This document shows positions 17,290 through 25,975 of a stretch of 64,000 bases of DNA, piece after piece (positions within the stretch are counted from its first letter, which is position 1; every line of letters begins with the position of its first letter). The DNA is from Nitrospinaceae bacterium UBA7883 (GTDB lineage: Bacteria; Nitrospinota_A; UBA7883). The notes under the pieces were generated by a model. That model made no database searches. It was given only the letters and a program-made list of their open reading frames with translations, and had not been told where the DNA came from. The position numbers were made by a program, and so were the translations under genes. Where the stretch lies: positions 124,001 through 188,000 of the forward strand of contig DLRR01000007.1 of NCBI GenBank assembly GCA_002500605.1, in the 5' to 3' direction.

Positions 17290-18246
17290 CTAGATTTTGG
17301 CTGGTATGTTTTTCATATCCCCCATTGGGGTTTCCAACCTGCCAGACCAATCTTCCATGGAGCCTCCATAGACCCTTGCTTTTTCATATCCAAGCATTTT
17401 AAGTAAAAACAAGCCATAGGTCGACCTGCCGATTCCAATGTTGCAATAGGTGACAATTTCCTTGTTTTTTGGTATGCCATATTTGGCGAGGACTTCCCCT
17501 ATTCTCTCGGCTGACTTTATAGTAGTGTCACCGGCTAATTCTTTCCATTCTATGTTTACGGCACCTGGAATGCTTCCGCCTCTTATATTGCCAGCTTTAT
17601 TCAGGCCAAGATATTCTTTGAAAGACCGCAAATCTATAATAACGATCTCATCTTTATTTTCCATAATCCATTTTGCAGTTGCTACCATCTCCGGTTTGGG
17701 CACGGCCTTGAATATAGCTTTCTTGACATCTTTTATAGGTTCGCTCGTTACAGGACGACCTTCAGAAACCCACTTTTCAAACCCACCTTTCAGAATTTGA
17801 ACGTTATCGTGACCGTAATATTTTAATAAACCCCAGATAATGCTTGCGTCAGGAAAGGTAACGCTATCGTATACAATAACCCGTGTGATTTTACCGATTC
17901 CGGCTTCTCCAAATATTTTTTCTGCCTTTTCAGAAGGGATGGCAAAGCCGTTAGCATTTTTAAATTTTATATCCTTGGATGTGCGAAAGAGGTTTTTAGG
18001 TATGTTTACAGAATTGGGAAGGTGGAACTTGGTGTATTTTTCCTCCTCTCTGGCGTCAACTAACACCACATGCGGCTGATTAATTAGTGAGGAGAGACTC
18101 TCTGTTTCTACTATATGTCCAGATAAGATAGTAACATTTAACTTATTTTCACTAGAAGTCTGTGTTTCTAGGCAACCAACCGCCAAAAGAAGGAAAAAAA
18201 GAATTGGCACCCATTTGTTATTATTTACGACCCCAGTCACCTGCAT
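17290..18246 (-). CDS. Two-domain rhodanese lipoprotein
   Basis: The N terminus has a signal with lipobox LLLAVGC, so the mature 3-mercaptopyruvate/thiosulfate sulfurtransferase-like protein should sit on the periplasmic side of a membrane. Two rhodanese domains follow. The first lacks the catalytic Cys. The second has it in VTYCNIGIGRST, the active-site loop. The frame extends to a GTG at 18261, but the ATG at 18246 with AGG about eight bases upstream is the better start (318 residues). It likely shuttles sulfane sulfur together with the transporter encoded 25 bases downstream. Confidence 0.88.
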   Translation of the reverse strand: MQVTGVVNNNKWVPILFFLLLAVGCLETQTSSENKLNVTILSGHIVETESLSSLINQPHVVLVDAREEEKYTKFHLPNSVNIPKNLFRTSKDIKFKNANGFAIPSEKAEKIFGEAGIGKITRVIVYDSVTFPDASIIWGLLKYYGHDNVQILKGGFEKWVSEGRPVTSEPIKDVKKAIFKAVPKPEMVATAKWIMENKDEIVIIDLRSFKEYLGLNKAGNIRGGSIPGAVNIEWKELAGDTTIKSAERIGEVLAKYGIPKNKEIVTYCNIGIGRSTYGLFLLKMLGYEKARVYGGSMEDWSGRLETPMGDMKNIPAKI

Positions 18247-18293
18247 TCTTACACCTGTCACAAAATAGCACTAAAGCATCCCTAGTATCATTT

Positions 18294-18668
18294 CTACAGG
18301 CACGCTTTTGAAATTTTCCCGGAACCTCCGAGTGAAACAAGCTCGCTGATTACTATTTTTCTCCCCTCGATAACCCCTTTAATGATTACCTGCTTTCTGA
18401 ATCCTGAAGTGAGTTTCCAGTCAGGTATATCACCGGTTTCTAGTTTGTATATCGTCCTTTTGGCAGTAAAAAGTACCAGAGAAGAGTGGTCGTCATACCA
18501 TTCCAGGTAGCAGATAGGGTCTTTTAGACATCTTTCAGTGGTCAGCAAGCCTTTGACGACTGAAACTCTCGCAGCTTCTGCGGCCTTCATCGAAGAGTAA
18601 AGGAATAAGCAGCCTACGGTAAATATGATTATAAAAAGGCTAACTATTTTAACGCTAGACCTGTGCAT
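18294..18668 (-). CDS. Small membrane-anchored hypothetical protein
   Basis: A 124-residue protein with one N-terminal hydrophobic segment (IVSLFIIIFTVGCLFLYSSM), either a membrane anchor or a lipoprotein-like signal (FTVGC). The rest is a small beta-rich domain with a possible Cys pair in CLKDPICYLEW and a final Cys. I do not recognise the family. It lies between arsR and the rhodanese gene in the same direction, so it is probably a periplasmic component of the same sulfur system. Confidence 0.65.
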   Translation of the reverse strand: MHRSSVKIVSLFIIIFTVGCLFLYSSMKAAEAARVSVVKGLLTTERCLKDPICYLEWYDDHSSLVLFTAKRTIYKLETGDIPDWKLTSGFRKQVIIKGVIEGRKIVISELVSLGGSGKISKACL

Positions 18669-18727
18669 GATCGGGAATCCAAATATTGATTAACACTAAG
18701 TAATTTTCCATTAAATAGTCACCTTTT

Positions 18728-19072
18728 TTACTTCTTCCCGGCGATGGCATATTTCTTCACCAACCGTTCGCTTTCCCTAACCTGCTCAAACAGAATTTGA
18801 CGCATTATGTCGAAGGCTTTCAAAATCTTTGGATTTGAAATGCGGTAATAAATGGTTACCCCATCTCTACGATTGGTAACAATGCCTCTATCGCGTAACA
18901 GCGCAAGGTGTTGGGATAAGTTAGATTTGGATATATTTAGCCGTGACCCCAGATCTCCCGCCGATAATTCCTTGTCCCTTAGCGTGTTGATAATCTGAAG
19001 TCGTTTAGGGTTGGCCAAGATTTGGCAGATGCTAGCGTGTAGCTCATAGACTTTTTTTTCATCAGGTGTCAT
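18728..19072 (-). CDS. ArsR-family transcriptional regulator
   Basis: A 114-residue winged-helix repressor: LANPKRLQIINTLRDKELSAGDL followed by recognition helix SKSNLSQHLALL and wing GVTIYYRI. Sulfur-responsive ArsR proteins (BigR/SqrR) use two cysteines. Here only one Cys is visible, at about residue 16, so the sensing chemistry may differ. It is the first gene of the operon and is expected to control it. Start is ATG. Confidence 0.9.
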   Translation of the reverse strand: MTPDEKKVYELHASICQILANPKRLQIINTLRDKELSAGDLGSRLNISKSNLSQHLALLRDRGIVTNRRDGVTIYYRISNPKILKAFDIMRQILFEQVRESERLVKKYAIAGKK

Positions 19073-19098
19073 TACTTTTTTCTTCTCTATGTTTCTTT

Positions 19099-19108
19099 GT
19101 TTCGAAAC
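19099..19108. promoter_or_regulatory. Palindrome upstream of arsR, operator candidate
   Basis: GTTTCGAAAC is a perfect 10-bp palindrome 26 bases before the arsR start, within an AT-rich promoter region. ArsR repressors usually bind such sites near their own promoter. Short palindromes are common by chance. Confidence 0.35.
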
Positions 19109-19507
19109 GTATAAACTATTGAATTAGACTATAATTAAACAAATCTAATCCCTACGTGTCAACTATATTCGAGCAATTGGCGAGAAGTGCAGTAATCGCT
19201 TAACGCCGCCTGAATCAATCCGTAAAAAAGTATCGCCTAACAGCCTCACATTTTCGCTTTTTGGAATTGCAGCAAACTGAAAAAATGGACCAAAATGCGA
19301 TTATCATATTTTTACCACATATTTTTTAATGGCTCATATCCACAGTGGCGTTGCTGCACCCCCAGCTCTTTACCATATTAAAACAATGCGTTTTAAACTA
19401 TAATTAAAGTATTTTCTATGTAACGACAGCACCGTTTAACTGTAATTAATATGTAGTTTTTTTCTGCGGTTTTCATTTACTTTCTTCAAGTGTTTTAAAT
19501 CCGCCAA
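19109..19507. other. Non-coding stretch at the island's right end
   Basis: No gene is supported here. The stretch holds the tRNA-like repeat (19331-19350) and an exactly repeated 12-mer, ACTATAATTAAA, at 19128-19139 and 19397-19408, with a near copy at 19439-19450. The 12-mer is AT-rich and may be chance, or promoter/operator sequence on both sides of the junction. Confidence 0.5.
19331..19350 (+). repeat. Right copy of tRNA-derived direct repeat (attR-like)
   Basis: Eighteen of 20 bases match the tRNA anticodon arm at 12088-12107. A further 23 bases end in TACCA and loosely resemble the tRNA T arm and acceptor, as expected for a decaying displaced 3' end. No similarity to the 5' half of the tRNA precedes it, so it is not a second tRNA gene. 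Confidence 0.5.
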
Positions 19508-20098
19508 TTATTTAATTTTTCTCCATTCCCATGGAGGAACTGGGTCTAAGAGACTCCACAAGCCTTGTTTTTTGTCTCTGGCCATTTTTTCCTTCCCCGG
19601 CAAAGATGAATCCCTACTGTACCGAGTGTAAACCCACGCCAATCCATTTGAAACCATAAACCCTGAAATATTGATACCATTGACACACACAATTGCTACT
19701 GTTCGACCATATCGGTCGACTGCTTGGGCTTGGATTACCACTAGTTTGTTAAAAGCTAAGTTTAAAAGCACTCGCCTAGCTTTTAATCCAAAAGGTTGGT
19801 TTTTTTCTGGGGCATCAATATTTGCAAGCCTAATTGTTACTTCCTTGTCGCTATCAGTTCGTACCCTTAATGTATCTCCATCGATAACTCTTTCTACCTT
19901 TCCATAAAACTGGTTAGGCTTTTCATAACACGGGGATATCGATTGTGGGCTGCTATTTAAATAATCTTTTTCTGCGTGATGGTTTGCTGCATGTTCAGCT
20001 TGTAAAACATTGTCTCCGGAAAACGCTGGAAAAAATATGAACAAAAGAATACTGGCCGTCAAAAACAAAACTCGTTTTTTAATTAAGGTCACTTTCAT
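19508..20098 (-). CDS. Secreted thermonuclease-family (SNase-like) protein
   Basis: An N-terminal hydrophobic signal (RVLFLTASILLFIFFPAFSG) leads into a staphylococcal-nuclease OB-fold. Visible are VIDGDTLRV, IRLANIDAPEKNQPFG and the catalytic-type DRYGRTVAIV, ending with the usual KKQGLWS segment. It would be a periplasmic or secreted Ca-dependent nuclease. Length of 196 residues is normal. Confidence 0.9.
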   Translation of the reverse strand: MKVTLIKKRVLFLTASILLFIFFPAFSGDNVLQAEHAANHHAEKDYLNSSPQSISPCYEKPNQFYGKVERVIDGDTLRVRTDSDKEVTIRLANIDAPEKNQPFGLKARRVLLNLAFNKLVVIQAQAVDRYGRTVAIVCVNGINISGFMVSNGLAWVYTRYSRDSSLPGKEKMARDKKQGLWSLLDPVPPWEWRKIK

Positions 20099-20238
20099 AC
20101 CTAAAACTGTTGCCGATAAAAGCCTGATTATTTAGCCAGTATATTCTTTTTACAATGAATGAGATATAATGTTTACTGTGGTTAAGTTTAATTTGACTGA
20201 TGATAGGTTGTTACGTTGTTGTTTAGGAGTTGATAAGA

Positions 20239-20862
20239 ATGAAATCTACTAAACCCGTTTTTGCTGCGATCCTTGTTATTATTCTGGCCACAAATGCAAT
20301 GAAGGCCGCTGCATCCGAATATGGTTTGGACCCAGATCATACTCAGATTGGTTTTTCCGTTAAGCATATGGTGATCAGCAGCGTAAAAGGTAGTTTTGAT
20401 AAGTTCAGTGGATCATTTACAGTAAATAAGGCGAACCAGCTAACTTCAGCCAATGCAATAATAGACGTCACATCAATTAATACTAAGGCACAAAAACGTG
20501 ATAAACACCTTAAGAGCCCTGAGTTCTTCAGTCAAAAAGAATTTCCTTATATCGAATTCACCACCAAAAAAATAGTAAACGGAAACTCCTCTTCATCGTC
20601 AGGTGGTAAAGTTGTTACAAGCACCACTGTTGTTGGAGACCTTACAATCAAGGGTATCACCAAGTCGGTTACTCTGACTGGTGAAATGGTAGGTCCGATT
20701 AAAGATTTTCGAGGAAATAGCCGCTTAGGGTTTCATTTAGAAGGAAAGATCAACAGGAAGGATTACAACGTGGCTTTTCATGCAGTTTTGGAAGCAGGTG
20801 GTTTGGTTGTGGGCGACGAAGTAACTATTATTCTCGATATTGAAGGCGTTGAACGTTTATAG
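20239..20862 (+). CDS. YceI-family periplasmic protein
   Basis: A signal peptide (residues about 1-26, cleaved after a run ending AAAS) is followed by the lipocalin-like YceI barrel: YGLDPDHTQIGFSVKHM and SPEFFSQKEFPYIEF are signature segments. Relatives bind isoprenoid or lipid ligands. The AGGAG at 20225-20229 supports the ATG at 20239 rather than the TTG nine bases earlier. Confidence 0.92.
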   Translation: MKSTKPVFAAILVIILATNAMKAAASEYGLDPDHTQIGFSVKHMVISSVKGSFDKFSGSFTVNKANQLTSANAIIDVTSINTKAQKRDKHLKSPEFFSQKEFPYIEFTTKKIVNGNSSSSSGGKVVTSTTVVGDLTIKGITKSVTLTGEMVGPIKDFRGNSRLGFHLEGKINRKDYNVAFHAVLEAGGLVVGDEVTIILDIEGVERL

Positions 20863-20917
20863 AGGCACAATAAAATGGCCAATATTGCTTACATTTCGTT
20901 ATGACATGGTTCATCGG

Positions 20918-21562
20918 TTATCCGAGGATCAAAACAACTAATTGTTTTGGCCCGTGCACTCCATAAGCAAGTACCTGTTGAATATCAGCAGTTTTTGAAG
21001 GTCCAGAAACAAGCAGTGAATTGGTTGGCATCTCTTTAGACCATTTCTGCTCGATCACCATTTGCTCAAAGCTTTCGAAGATGTCTTCTGCATTAAGTAA
21101 TGCGACATGCACTGGTGGGACAAAGTACATGAGCCTAGGCTCTGCACTAGTTGGCCATATAACTAAACTGCCGGTGCTAGCTATACCACCACGGGTAGAC
21201 GTGATACTTACATCAACTTGATTAAACAATTGATCTTTCCATTCTTCAATCTCAGCAGTATAAGAATGAATTTGCAGAGAATCCATAGCTTCTACATTTA
21301 CTATTTTTCCAATATCACCGCTTCCAACTAATATGTGTTTATATCCACGTTTCGGTAGCTCAGTATTAATCCACTTCATCCACTCCCTGTCTAACAGACG
21401 ATGAACCTCGCCATGGACAGCTTCCATCATCTGTGTGATCCTTGCCACTCGATCCTCTTTCGACAAGCCCTCTTCTTTCGGGGTTTTAACAATTCCCCTA
21501 TAACCACCATTCTCCGAATACTGTTGAAGTGCTGATAGTATCTGCTCTCTTGCTCTACTCAT
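20918..21562 (-). CDS. lutC: Lactate utilization protein C
   Basis: The LutC/YkgG domain is recognisable in DVSITSTRGGIASTGSLVIW, PVHVALLNAEDI and the glycine-rich end; the family fold resembles 5-formyltetrahydrofolate cyclo-ligase-like proteins. With LutA and LutB it forms the Fe-S L-lactate oxidation complex. The ATG at 21562, preceded by AGGG, overlaps the lutB end by eight bases; a TTG lies six bases earlier. Confidence 0.9.
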   Translation of the reverse strand: MSRAREQILSALQQYSENGGYRGIVKTPKEEGLSKEDRVARITQMMEAVHGEVHRLLDREWMKWINTELPKRGYKHILVGSGDIGKIVNVEAMDSLQIHSYTAEIEEWKDQLFNQVDVSITSTRGGIASTGSLVIWPTSAEPRLMYFVPPVHVALLNAEDIFESFEQMVIEQKWSKEMPTNSLLVSGPSKTADIQQVLAYGVHGPKQLVVLILG

Positions 21563-22976
21563 TGTCAAACCCTGCCTCTCTAGCTAATTCATGCATAGTT
21601 CGACGTGCCGGCTTAGGGTTAAATCGATATCTAGCCCACCTCCCCATTCTGGCGGGAATTAATTCACGGGTCCTTGTTACAATCAACGAGAAAACACGAT
21701 AGATAGCTGGATTACGGTATATCCATTTCCAGATACGCCAACCCCAACTCTCCAATGGTTTTCGCATACTACCTGCCCCGATTAGGCTTGTGTAATCTGC
21801 TCTCCTAAGTACAGACTCAGCCCGCAAGCGGTTTATTAGCTTTGGAAGTGGAATTTGTACCGGGCAAACCTGTTCGCAGGCACCACATAAAGTGCAAAGG
21901 GAGGTCAAGCCACCTACTTTGTTTATTCCTAAGCGCATTGGTTCCAGCGCACAGCCAATAGGACCTGGATACACAGTGCCATATGCATGTCCTCCTAACT
22001 GCACATAAACTGGGCAGTGATTTATGCAGGACCCACAACGAATGCAATGTAGAATTTCTTGCAAACTAGAGTTGCCATAGATTTTTGAACGACCATTATC
22101 TAACAGAACCAGATGAACGGCCTCTGGACCATCCTTCTCACCTGGTTGGCGGGGGCGGGAAATCATATTAAAATAAGTGGTAATTGTTTGGCCCGTTGCA
22201 GACTTTGTTAACAGGTTTAACAGTGGCGGTACATCAGCAAGCTTTTCCACTACCTTCTCTATACCAGTTATTGCTATGTGTAGTGGCGGTACAGTACTGC
22301 TCATTCCACCATTCCCTTCATTTTCTACCAAGCATAGAGTACCTGTTTCCGCTACCGCAAAGTTTACCCCAGAAATTCCTGCATCGGCCTGATTAAACTT
22401 GTTTCGCAAAATCTTACGTGCACTTTGAGTCAACTGATCTACATCCTCTGTGTAGGGGAGCTCAGGAAAGTGTTCATGTAACAGCTCAGCTATCTCTTTT
22501 TTCGTTTTATGGATTGCTGGCATAATGATATGGGAAGGAGTCTCGTCGGCCAACTGGATGATAAACTCACCTAGATCAGATTCAAGCACACTAATTCCAT
22601 GTCCTTCCAAAAAACTGTTTAGTTCAATCTCCTCTGACACCATGGACTTTCCTTTAACCACCGACTTAGCATCATTCTGTTGCAACAGACATACAATTAT
22701 CTGGTTTGCCTCAAAACTATTATTAGCCCAATGCACCTGAATACCGTTTTCCGTTAATGTCTTTTCTAACTCTATTAACAGGTATGGCAGGTTGCGGAGT
22801 GAGTTGGCGCGAATTTCGCGACCCCTATCACGCAGCTTGGCCAGCTTCTCGTCATCTGGAAACTGCGCCGCTCTTTTTTCCATCAGCCCACTCATTGCAG
22901 ACCTGAAATTTTGGCGATTCTGCGCTTTACCAAGCGAATTATTAATCCGATCGCTAAGAGTGTTACCCTGTTTCAT
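21555..22976 (-). CDS. lutB: Lactate utilization protein B (Fe-S)
   Basis: The LUD domain fills the first 300 residues (with ADAGISGVNFAVAETGTL) and is followed by two ferredoxin motifs, CIRCGSCINHCP and CTLCGACEQVCP, and a C-terminal extension. LutB is the electron-transferring subunit of the L-lactate dehydrogenase complex. The ATG at 22976 with AGGG just upstream overlaps lutA by 14 bases, indicating coupled translation. Confidence 0.94.
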   Translation of the reverse strand: MKQGNTLSDRINNSLGKAQNRQNFRSAMSGLMEKRAAQFPDDEKLAKLRDRGREIRANSLRNLPYLLIELEKTLTENGIQVHWANNSFEANQIIVCLLQQNDAKSVVKGKSMVSEEIELNSFLEGHGISVLESDLGEFIIQLADETPSHIIMPAIHKTKKEIAELLHEHFPELPYTEDVDQLTQSARKILRNKFNQADAGISGVNFAVAETGTLCLVENEGNGGMSSTVPPLHIAITGIEKVVEKLADVPPLLNLLTKSATGQTITTYFNMISRPRQPGEKDGPEAVHLVLLDNGRSKIYGNSSLQEILHCIRCGSCINHCPVYVQLGGHAYGTVYPGPIGCALEPMRLGINKVGGLTSLCTLCGACEQVCPVQIPLPKLINRLRAESVLRRADYTSLIGAGSMRKPLESWGWRIWKWIYRNPAIYRVFSLIVTRTRELIPARMGRWARYRFNPKPARRTMHELAREAGFDNE

Positions 22977-23706
22977 AAACCCTGTCCCATAAAAACTCAG
23001 CAATATGTTGCACTTCTATCGTCCGTTTTTGCTTCCTTAATGCCCCACCAATGTTCATAAGACAACCACAGTCCTGGCTTACCAATTTGCTTGCCTCAGT
23101 TTTACCTATTGCATCAGTCTTATCCTTAACCATCGCGCCGGAAATTTCTGCTTGCTTAATTGCAAATGAACCTCCAAAACCGCAGCACTCAGCTTTACGC
23201 TCCTGCTCAACCACGGTCACATTCTTCATTTGTGAAACAAGAGATTCAATATGACTAGCTACCTTCATTTCATTTCGACTTGAGCAAGAAGTATGGATTG
23301 CAACCGTTATAGACGGACCAAGATCATCTAATTCAATTTCTACTTGATCAACCAAAAATTGCGTCAGTTCATATGTCCGTTTGGATACATTAAGTGCGTT
23401 CTGTGCATCCGGCTGACCATGGAATAACTCTGGCCACTGGTGACGTATCATGCCTGCACATGAACCAGATGGAACGACTATAGGAATGTCTTTTGGAAAG
23501 CAGGACATTAGAGAACGAGCAACATCAAGCGCTTCCGCGCGATAACCTGAATTATATGCAGGCTGCCCACAGCAGGTTTGGTTTTGTGGAAAAACCACCC
23601 TAATTCCTTCTCTCTGAATTAACCGCATACCGGCTATCCCTACCTTAGGGTAGAAAAGATCAGCCAAGCAAGTTGCCATAAAGTAGATTTCAGACGGCTT
23701 GCCCAT
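22963..23706 (-). CDS. lutA: Lactate utilization protein A (CCG domains)
   Basis: A 247-residue protein of two CCG modules: TCCGQPAYNSG and ECCGFGGSFAIK, with the partner cysteines in SGSCAGM and DCGCLMNIGG. Such modules bind unusual 4Fe-4S clusters as in HdrB and GlcF. Gene order gntR-lutA-lutB-lutC with 10-base or overlapping junctions shows one operon. Confidence 0.94.
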   Translation of the reverse strand: MGKPSEIYFMATCLADLFYPKVGIAGMRLIQREGIRVVFPQNQTCCGQPAYNSGYRAEALDVARSLMSCFPKDIPIVVPSGSCAGMIRHQWPELFHGQPDAQNALNVSKRTYELTQFLVDQVEIELDDLGPSITVAIHTSCSSRNEMKVASHIESLVSQMKNVTVVEQERKAECCGFGGSFAIKQAEISGAMVKDKTDAIGKTEASKLVSQDCGCLMNIGGALRKQKRTIEVQHIAEFLWDRVYETG

Positions 23707-23716
23707 TTAGTGCGCC

Positions 23717-24475
23717 TTATTTTTCAGTGGTCAAAATTGATGCTTTACGCAAGAACCTATCTAAGCGTGCCTGTTCCTTATCAATTTCTTGCAAAGACTC
23801 CTCCACATAAACCAGATGCTCATGAGCGGCAATACGTGCCTCAGCTGGGTCTCCATGCAAAACAGCTACCATAAGTTTCTGATGTTGGTCGGTTAGTCGT
23901 TCAGTAATTCTTGGAATAGTATATAACTTATCAAGGTTATTTTTAATGCTATGTTGTAGTACCTTAAACAGGCTTCGAGTTATAGTTAGTAGTGCAAGGT
24001 TATGTGATGCTTCCGTTACAGCAAGGTGAAAAGCAGCATCAGCTGCTGCCGCTTCTACAGGGTTATCTCTTGTACTATGCAAACGAACCATCTCGTCGTA
24101 CTTTTCTCGAATTATCTGTCGGTCTTGTTCAGTTGCTCGTAAGGCCGCAAAATAAGCAGCCAAACCATCGAGTGCATGGCGCACTTCTAAAATGTCAAAA
24201 CGGAACTCAGACTTTTCTTGCATCAGATCTAGTAGCGGATCGGTGATCACTGAAGCAACAGATTGAACCACATAGGTGCCACCTCCCTGTTTGGATTCAA
24301 TTATGCCTTTAGAGGATAATATTCGAATCGCCTCTCGGACAGAGGGACGAGACACACCTAGCCGCTCAGCAAGCATTCTCTCTGAGGGTAGTTTTTCTCC
24401 TGTTTTGAGACCAGATTCAGCTATAATTGTTTGTAACTGGTCTGCAATCCTGTCTGATATCTTTTTCTTTTCCAT
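23717..24475 (-). CDS. FadR/LldR-type GntR regulator of the lactate locus
   Basis: The N-terminal winged helix has KLPSERMLAERLGVSRPSVREAIRILSSKG split across its recognition helices. The C-terminal all-helical FCD domain has conserved D/H ligand positions (FHLAVTEASHN, HEHLVYVEES). FCD regulators sense organic acids, here probably lactate. The frame extends to 24586, but the ATG at 24475 fits homolog lengths (252 residues) and leaves the operator at 24489-24503 in the leader. It heads the lut operon and likely represses itself and the divergent TRAP operon. Confidence 0.92.
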   Translation of the reverse strand: MEKKKISDRIADQLQTIIAESGLKTGEKLPSERMLAERLGVSRPSVREAIRILSSKGIIESKQGGGTYVVQSVASVITDPLLDLMQEKSEFRFDILEVRHALDGLAAYFAALRATEQDRQIIREKYDEMVRLHSTRDNPVEAAAADAAFHLAVTEASHNLALLTITRSLFKVLQHSIKNNLDKLYTIPRITERLTDQHQKLMVAVLHGDPAEARIAAHEHLVYVEESLQEIDKEQARLDRFLRKASILTTEK

Positions 24476-24488
24476 CGGATGCCCAAAA

Positions 24489-24503
24489 ATTGGTATTACC
24501 AAT
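24489..24503. promoter_or_regulatory. GntR operator, PdhR/LldR-like
   Basis: ATTGGTATTACCAAT is a perfect inverted repeat around one central base, 13 bases before the regulator ATG. It matches the E. coli PdhR/LldR box form AATTGG-N5-CCAATT, known for this GntR subfamily. Confidence 0.75.
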
Positions 24504-24677
24504 ATACCATAGCAAGTACTAATTGCAAGAGCATTGTACACCTCCTCCCAAAGTTTTTCTAGCCTAATCAGCAAACACAGCAACAACTAAAACTCAGCTC
24601 GATTCAAGGTTTTTAAAAATACCCCTTAGCAGTAAGTAGGTTATGCTTAGTACAAATACTTAATATACGAAAAACCC

Positions 24678-24722
24678 TTGACAAGTTTATTCTGGAAATA
24701 ATACTATCAAGTGGACATACCA
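24678..24722 (+). promoter_or_regulatory. Sigma-70 promoter with overlapping weak GntR site
   Basis: A consensus -35 TTGACA (24678-24683) is 18 bases from a -10 TACTAT (24702-24707). Directly after it, TGGACATACCA (24712-24722) keeps the TGG-N5-CCA core of the operator at 24489, so the regulator could block transcription start of dctP. Confidence 0.55.
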
Positions 24723-24806
24723 GTTTACCATTTGGGCGCTTTGTTGTTAATGCAATCGACAAAGAGTGGTTTAAAGGTGTTTTGGTTAAAACTTAGGAGG
24801 ACGATA

Positions 24807-25892
24807 ATGAAAAAAACTTTGACTGTAGGTGTGGTCGCCGTATTTGCATTGGCGCTATTGTTTGTGTCAACGCCTTCACATGCTGCCAAAAAGGTGCTAC
24901 TCAAACTACCGGTATGGTTTGGTACGCATCTAACCGGGTTGGGATCAACCCCCAAGTGGCTTGCTGAGCATGTCAACAAGGCCTCAGGAGGTTCAGTTCA
25001 GATTAAAATTTACGAACCAGGCAAGTTAGTTCCAGCAAAAGCGATACTGGAATCTGTTTCAAAAGGACAGGTTAACTCTGGATGGAGTACACCTGGTTAC
25101 AACACTGGTGTTCTTGGTACAAAAGCAGCAATATTTTCTGCTGTTCCTTTTGGCCCTGATGCTCCAGAGTTTATTGCTTGGGTTAACTATGGTGGTGGAC
25201 GTCAGCTCTGGCAGAAGATGTATGATGATGCTGGTTACAATGTCCATGCTATTCCCTGCTCAATAATATCTCCAGAAACATCGGGTTGGTTTTCAAAACC
25301 TATCAACAAGCCGAGTGATTTAAAAGGATTACGCATGCGTTTCTTTGGCCTTGGTGCTTTGGTAATGCAAAAGTTAGGCGTATCCACTTCACTGCTCTCT
25401 TCCAAGGAGATTTTTCCTGCATTGGAAAAAGGAGCAATTGATGCAACGGAATTTTCGATGCCAGCAATTGATAAGCTGCTCGGCTTCCATAAAATTCTCA
25501 AGCACAACTACTATCCAGGTTGGCACCAGCCAGCAACCATGTTTGATCTGTTGATCAATGGAGATACATGGAAGGGGATGAGTAGCAGCCAACAGGAACT
25601 GCTCGAGATGGGTTGTAAGGCTGCCATGTTGGATGGATTAGCATTAGGTGAAGCTATTCAGTTTCCACACATGCAAGCAGCTGCCGAAAAGGGAGTTACA
25701 AACCATTATTGGTCAGAAGAAATGTTGCGCGCCTTTAAGACGAAGTGGGATGAAGTTGTTGCCGAGGAAAGCAAAAAAGACCCAGAATTTGCAGTTTATT
25801 ACAACCAATTGCAAAGTTTCCGTGCTAACTACAAGGTATGGAATGAGTGGGCTTACATGCCACGTCCTGGAACAAAACGTACTCAGTATTAA
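24807..25892 (+). CDS. dctP: TRAP transporter substrate-binding protein
   Basis: A periplasmic binding protein of 361 residues with signal peptide ending near THAA-type sequence PSHAA. The DctP fold is seen in the region GRQLWQKMYDDAGYNVHAI and in the ligand-site segment KPSDLKGLRMRFFG, which holds the carboxylate-binding Arg. The ATG at 24807 follows a strong TAGGAGG; earlier in-frame codons lack a ribosome site. Context suggests lactate or another 2-hydroxy acid. Confidence 0.93.
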   Translation: MKKTLTVGVVAVFALALLFVSTPSHAAKKVLLKLPVWFGTHLTGLGSTPKWLAEHVNKASGGSVQIKIYEPGKLVPAKAILESVSKGQVNSGWSTPGYNTGVLGTKAAIFSAVPFGPDAPEFIAWVNYGGGRQLWQKMYDDAGYNVHAIPCSIISPETSGWFSKPINKPSDLKGLRMRFFGLGALVMQKLGVSTSLLSSKEIFPALEKGAIDATEFSMPAIDKLLGFHKILKHNYYPGWHQPATMFDLLINGDTWKGMSSSQQELLEMGCKAAMLDGLALGEAIQFPHMQAAAEKGVTNHYWSEEMLRAFKTKWDEVVAEESKKDPEFAVYYNQLQSFRANYKVWNEWAYMPRPGTKRTQY

Positions 25893-25917
25893 GCAACAGT
25901 TATAATTGTTGTCATTG

Positions 25918-25948
25918 GTGTGGTAGGGTAAGCCCTACCACACTTTTT
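25918..25948 (+). terminator. Strong intra-operon hairpin terminator
   Basis: An 11-bp perfect stem (GTGTGGTAGGG with CCCTACCACAC, loop TAAG) is followed by five T. It lies between dctP and dctQ and probably stops part of the transcripts, so the binding protein is made in excess over the permeases. Confidence 0.85.
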
Positions 25949-25975
25949 AATTGCCGGATAGAAAGCGAATAATTT

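Larger units (their letters stand above)
12108..19350. mobile_element. Putative tRNA-integrated sulfur island
   Basis: The segment begins inside an intact tRNA gene and ends at a displaced copy of the tRNA 3' portion. It contains one complete minus-strand operon whose base composition looks richer in G+C (about 45-50% in sampled lines) than the flanks (about 35-40%). No integrase, transposase or plasmid gene is present, so it would be an old or minimal element that has lost its integrase. The idea rests on an 18/20 repeat plus composition judged by eye. Confidence 0.4.

Noticed and set aside
19331..19373. A second complete tRNA gene.
   Set aside because: Only the anticodon arm and a degenerate 3' portion are present. 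The acceptor 5' strand and D arm are missing.
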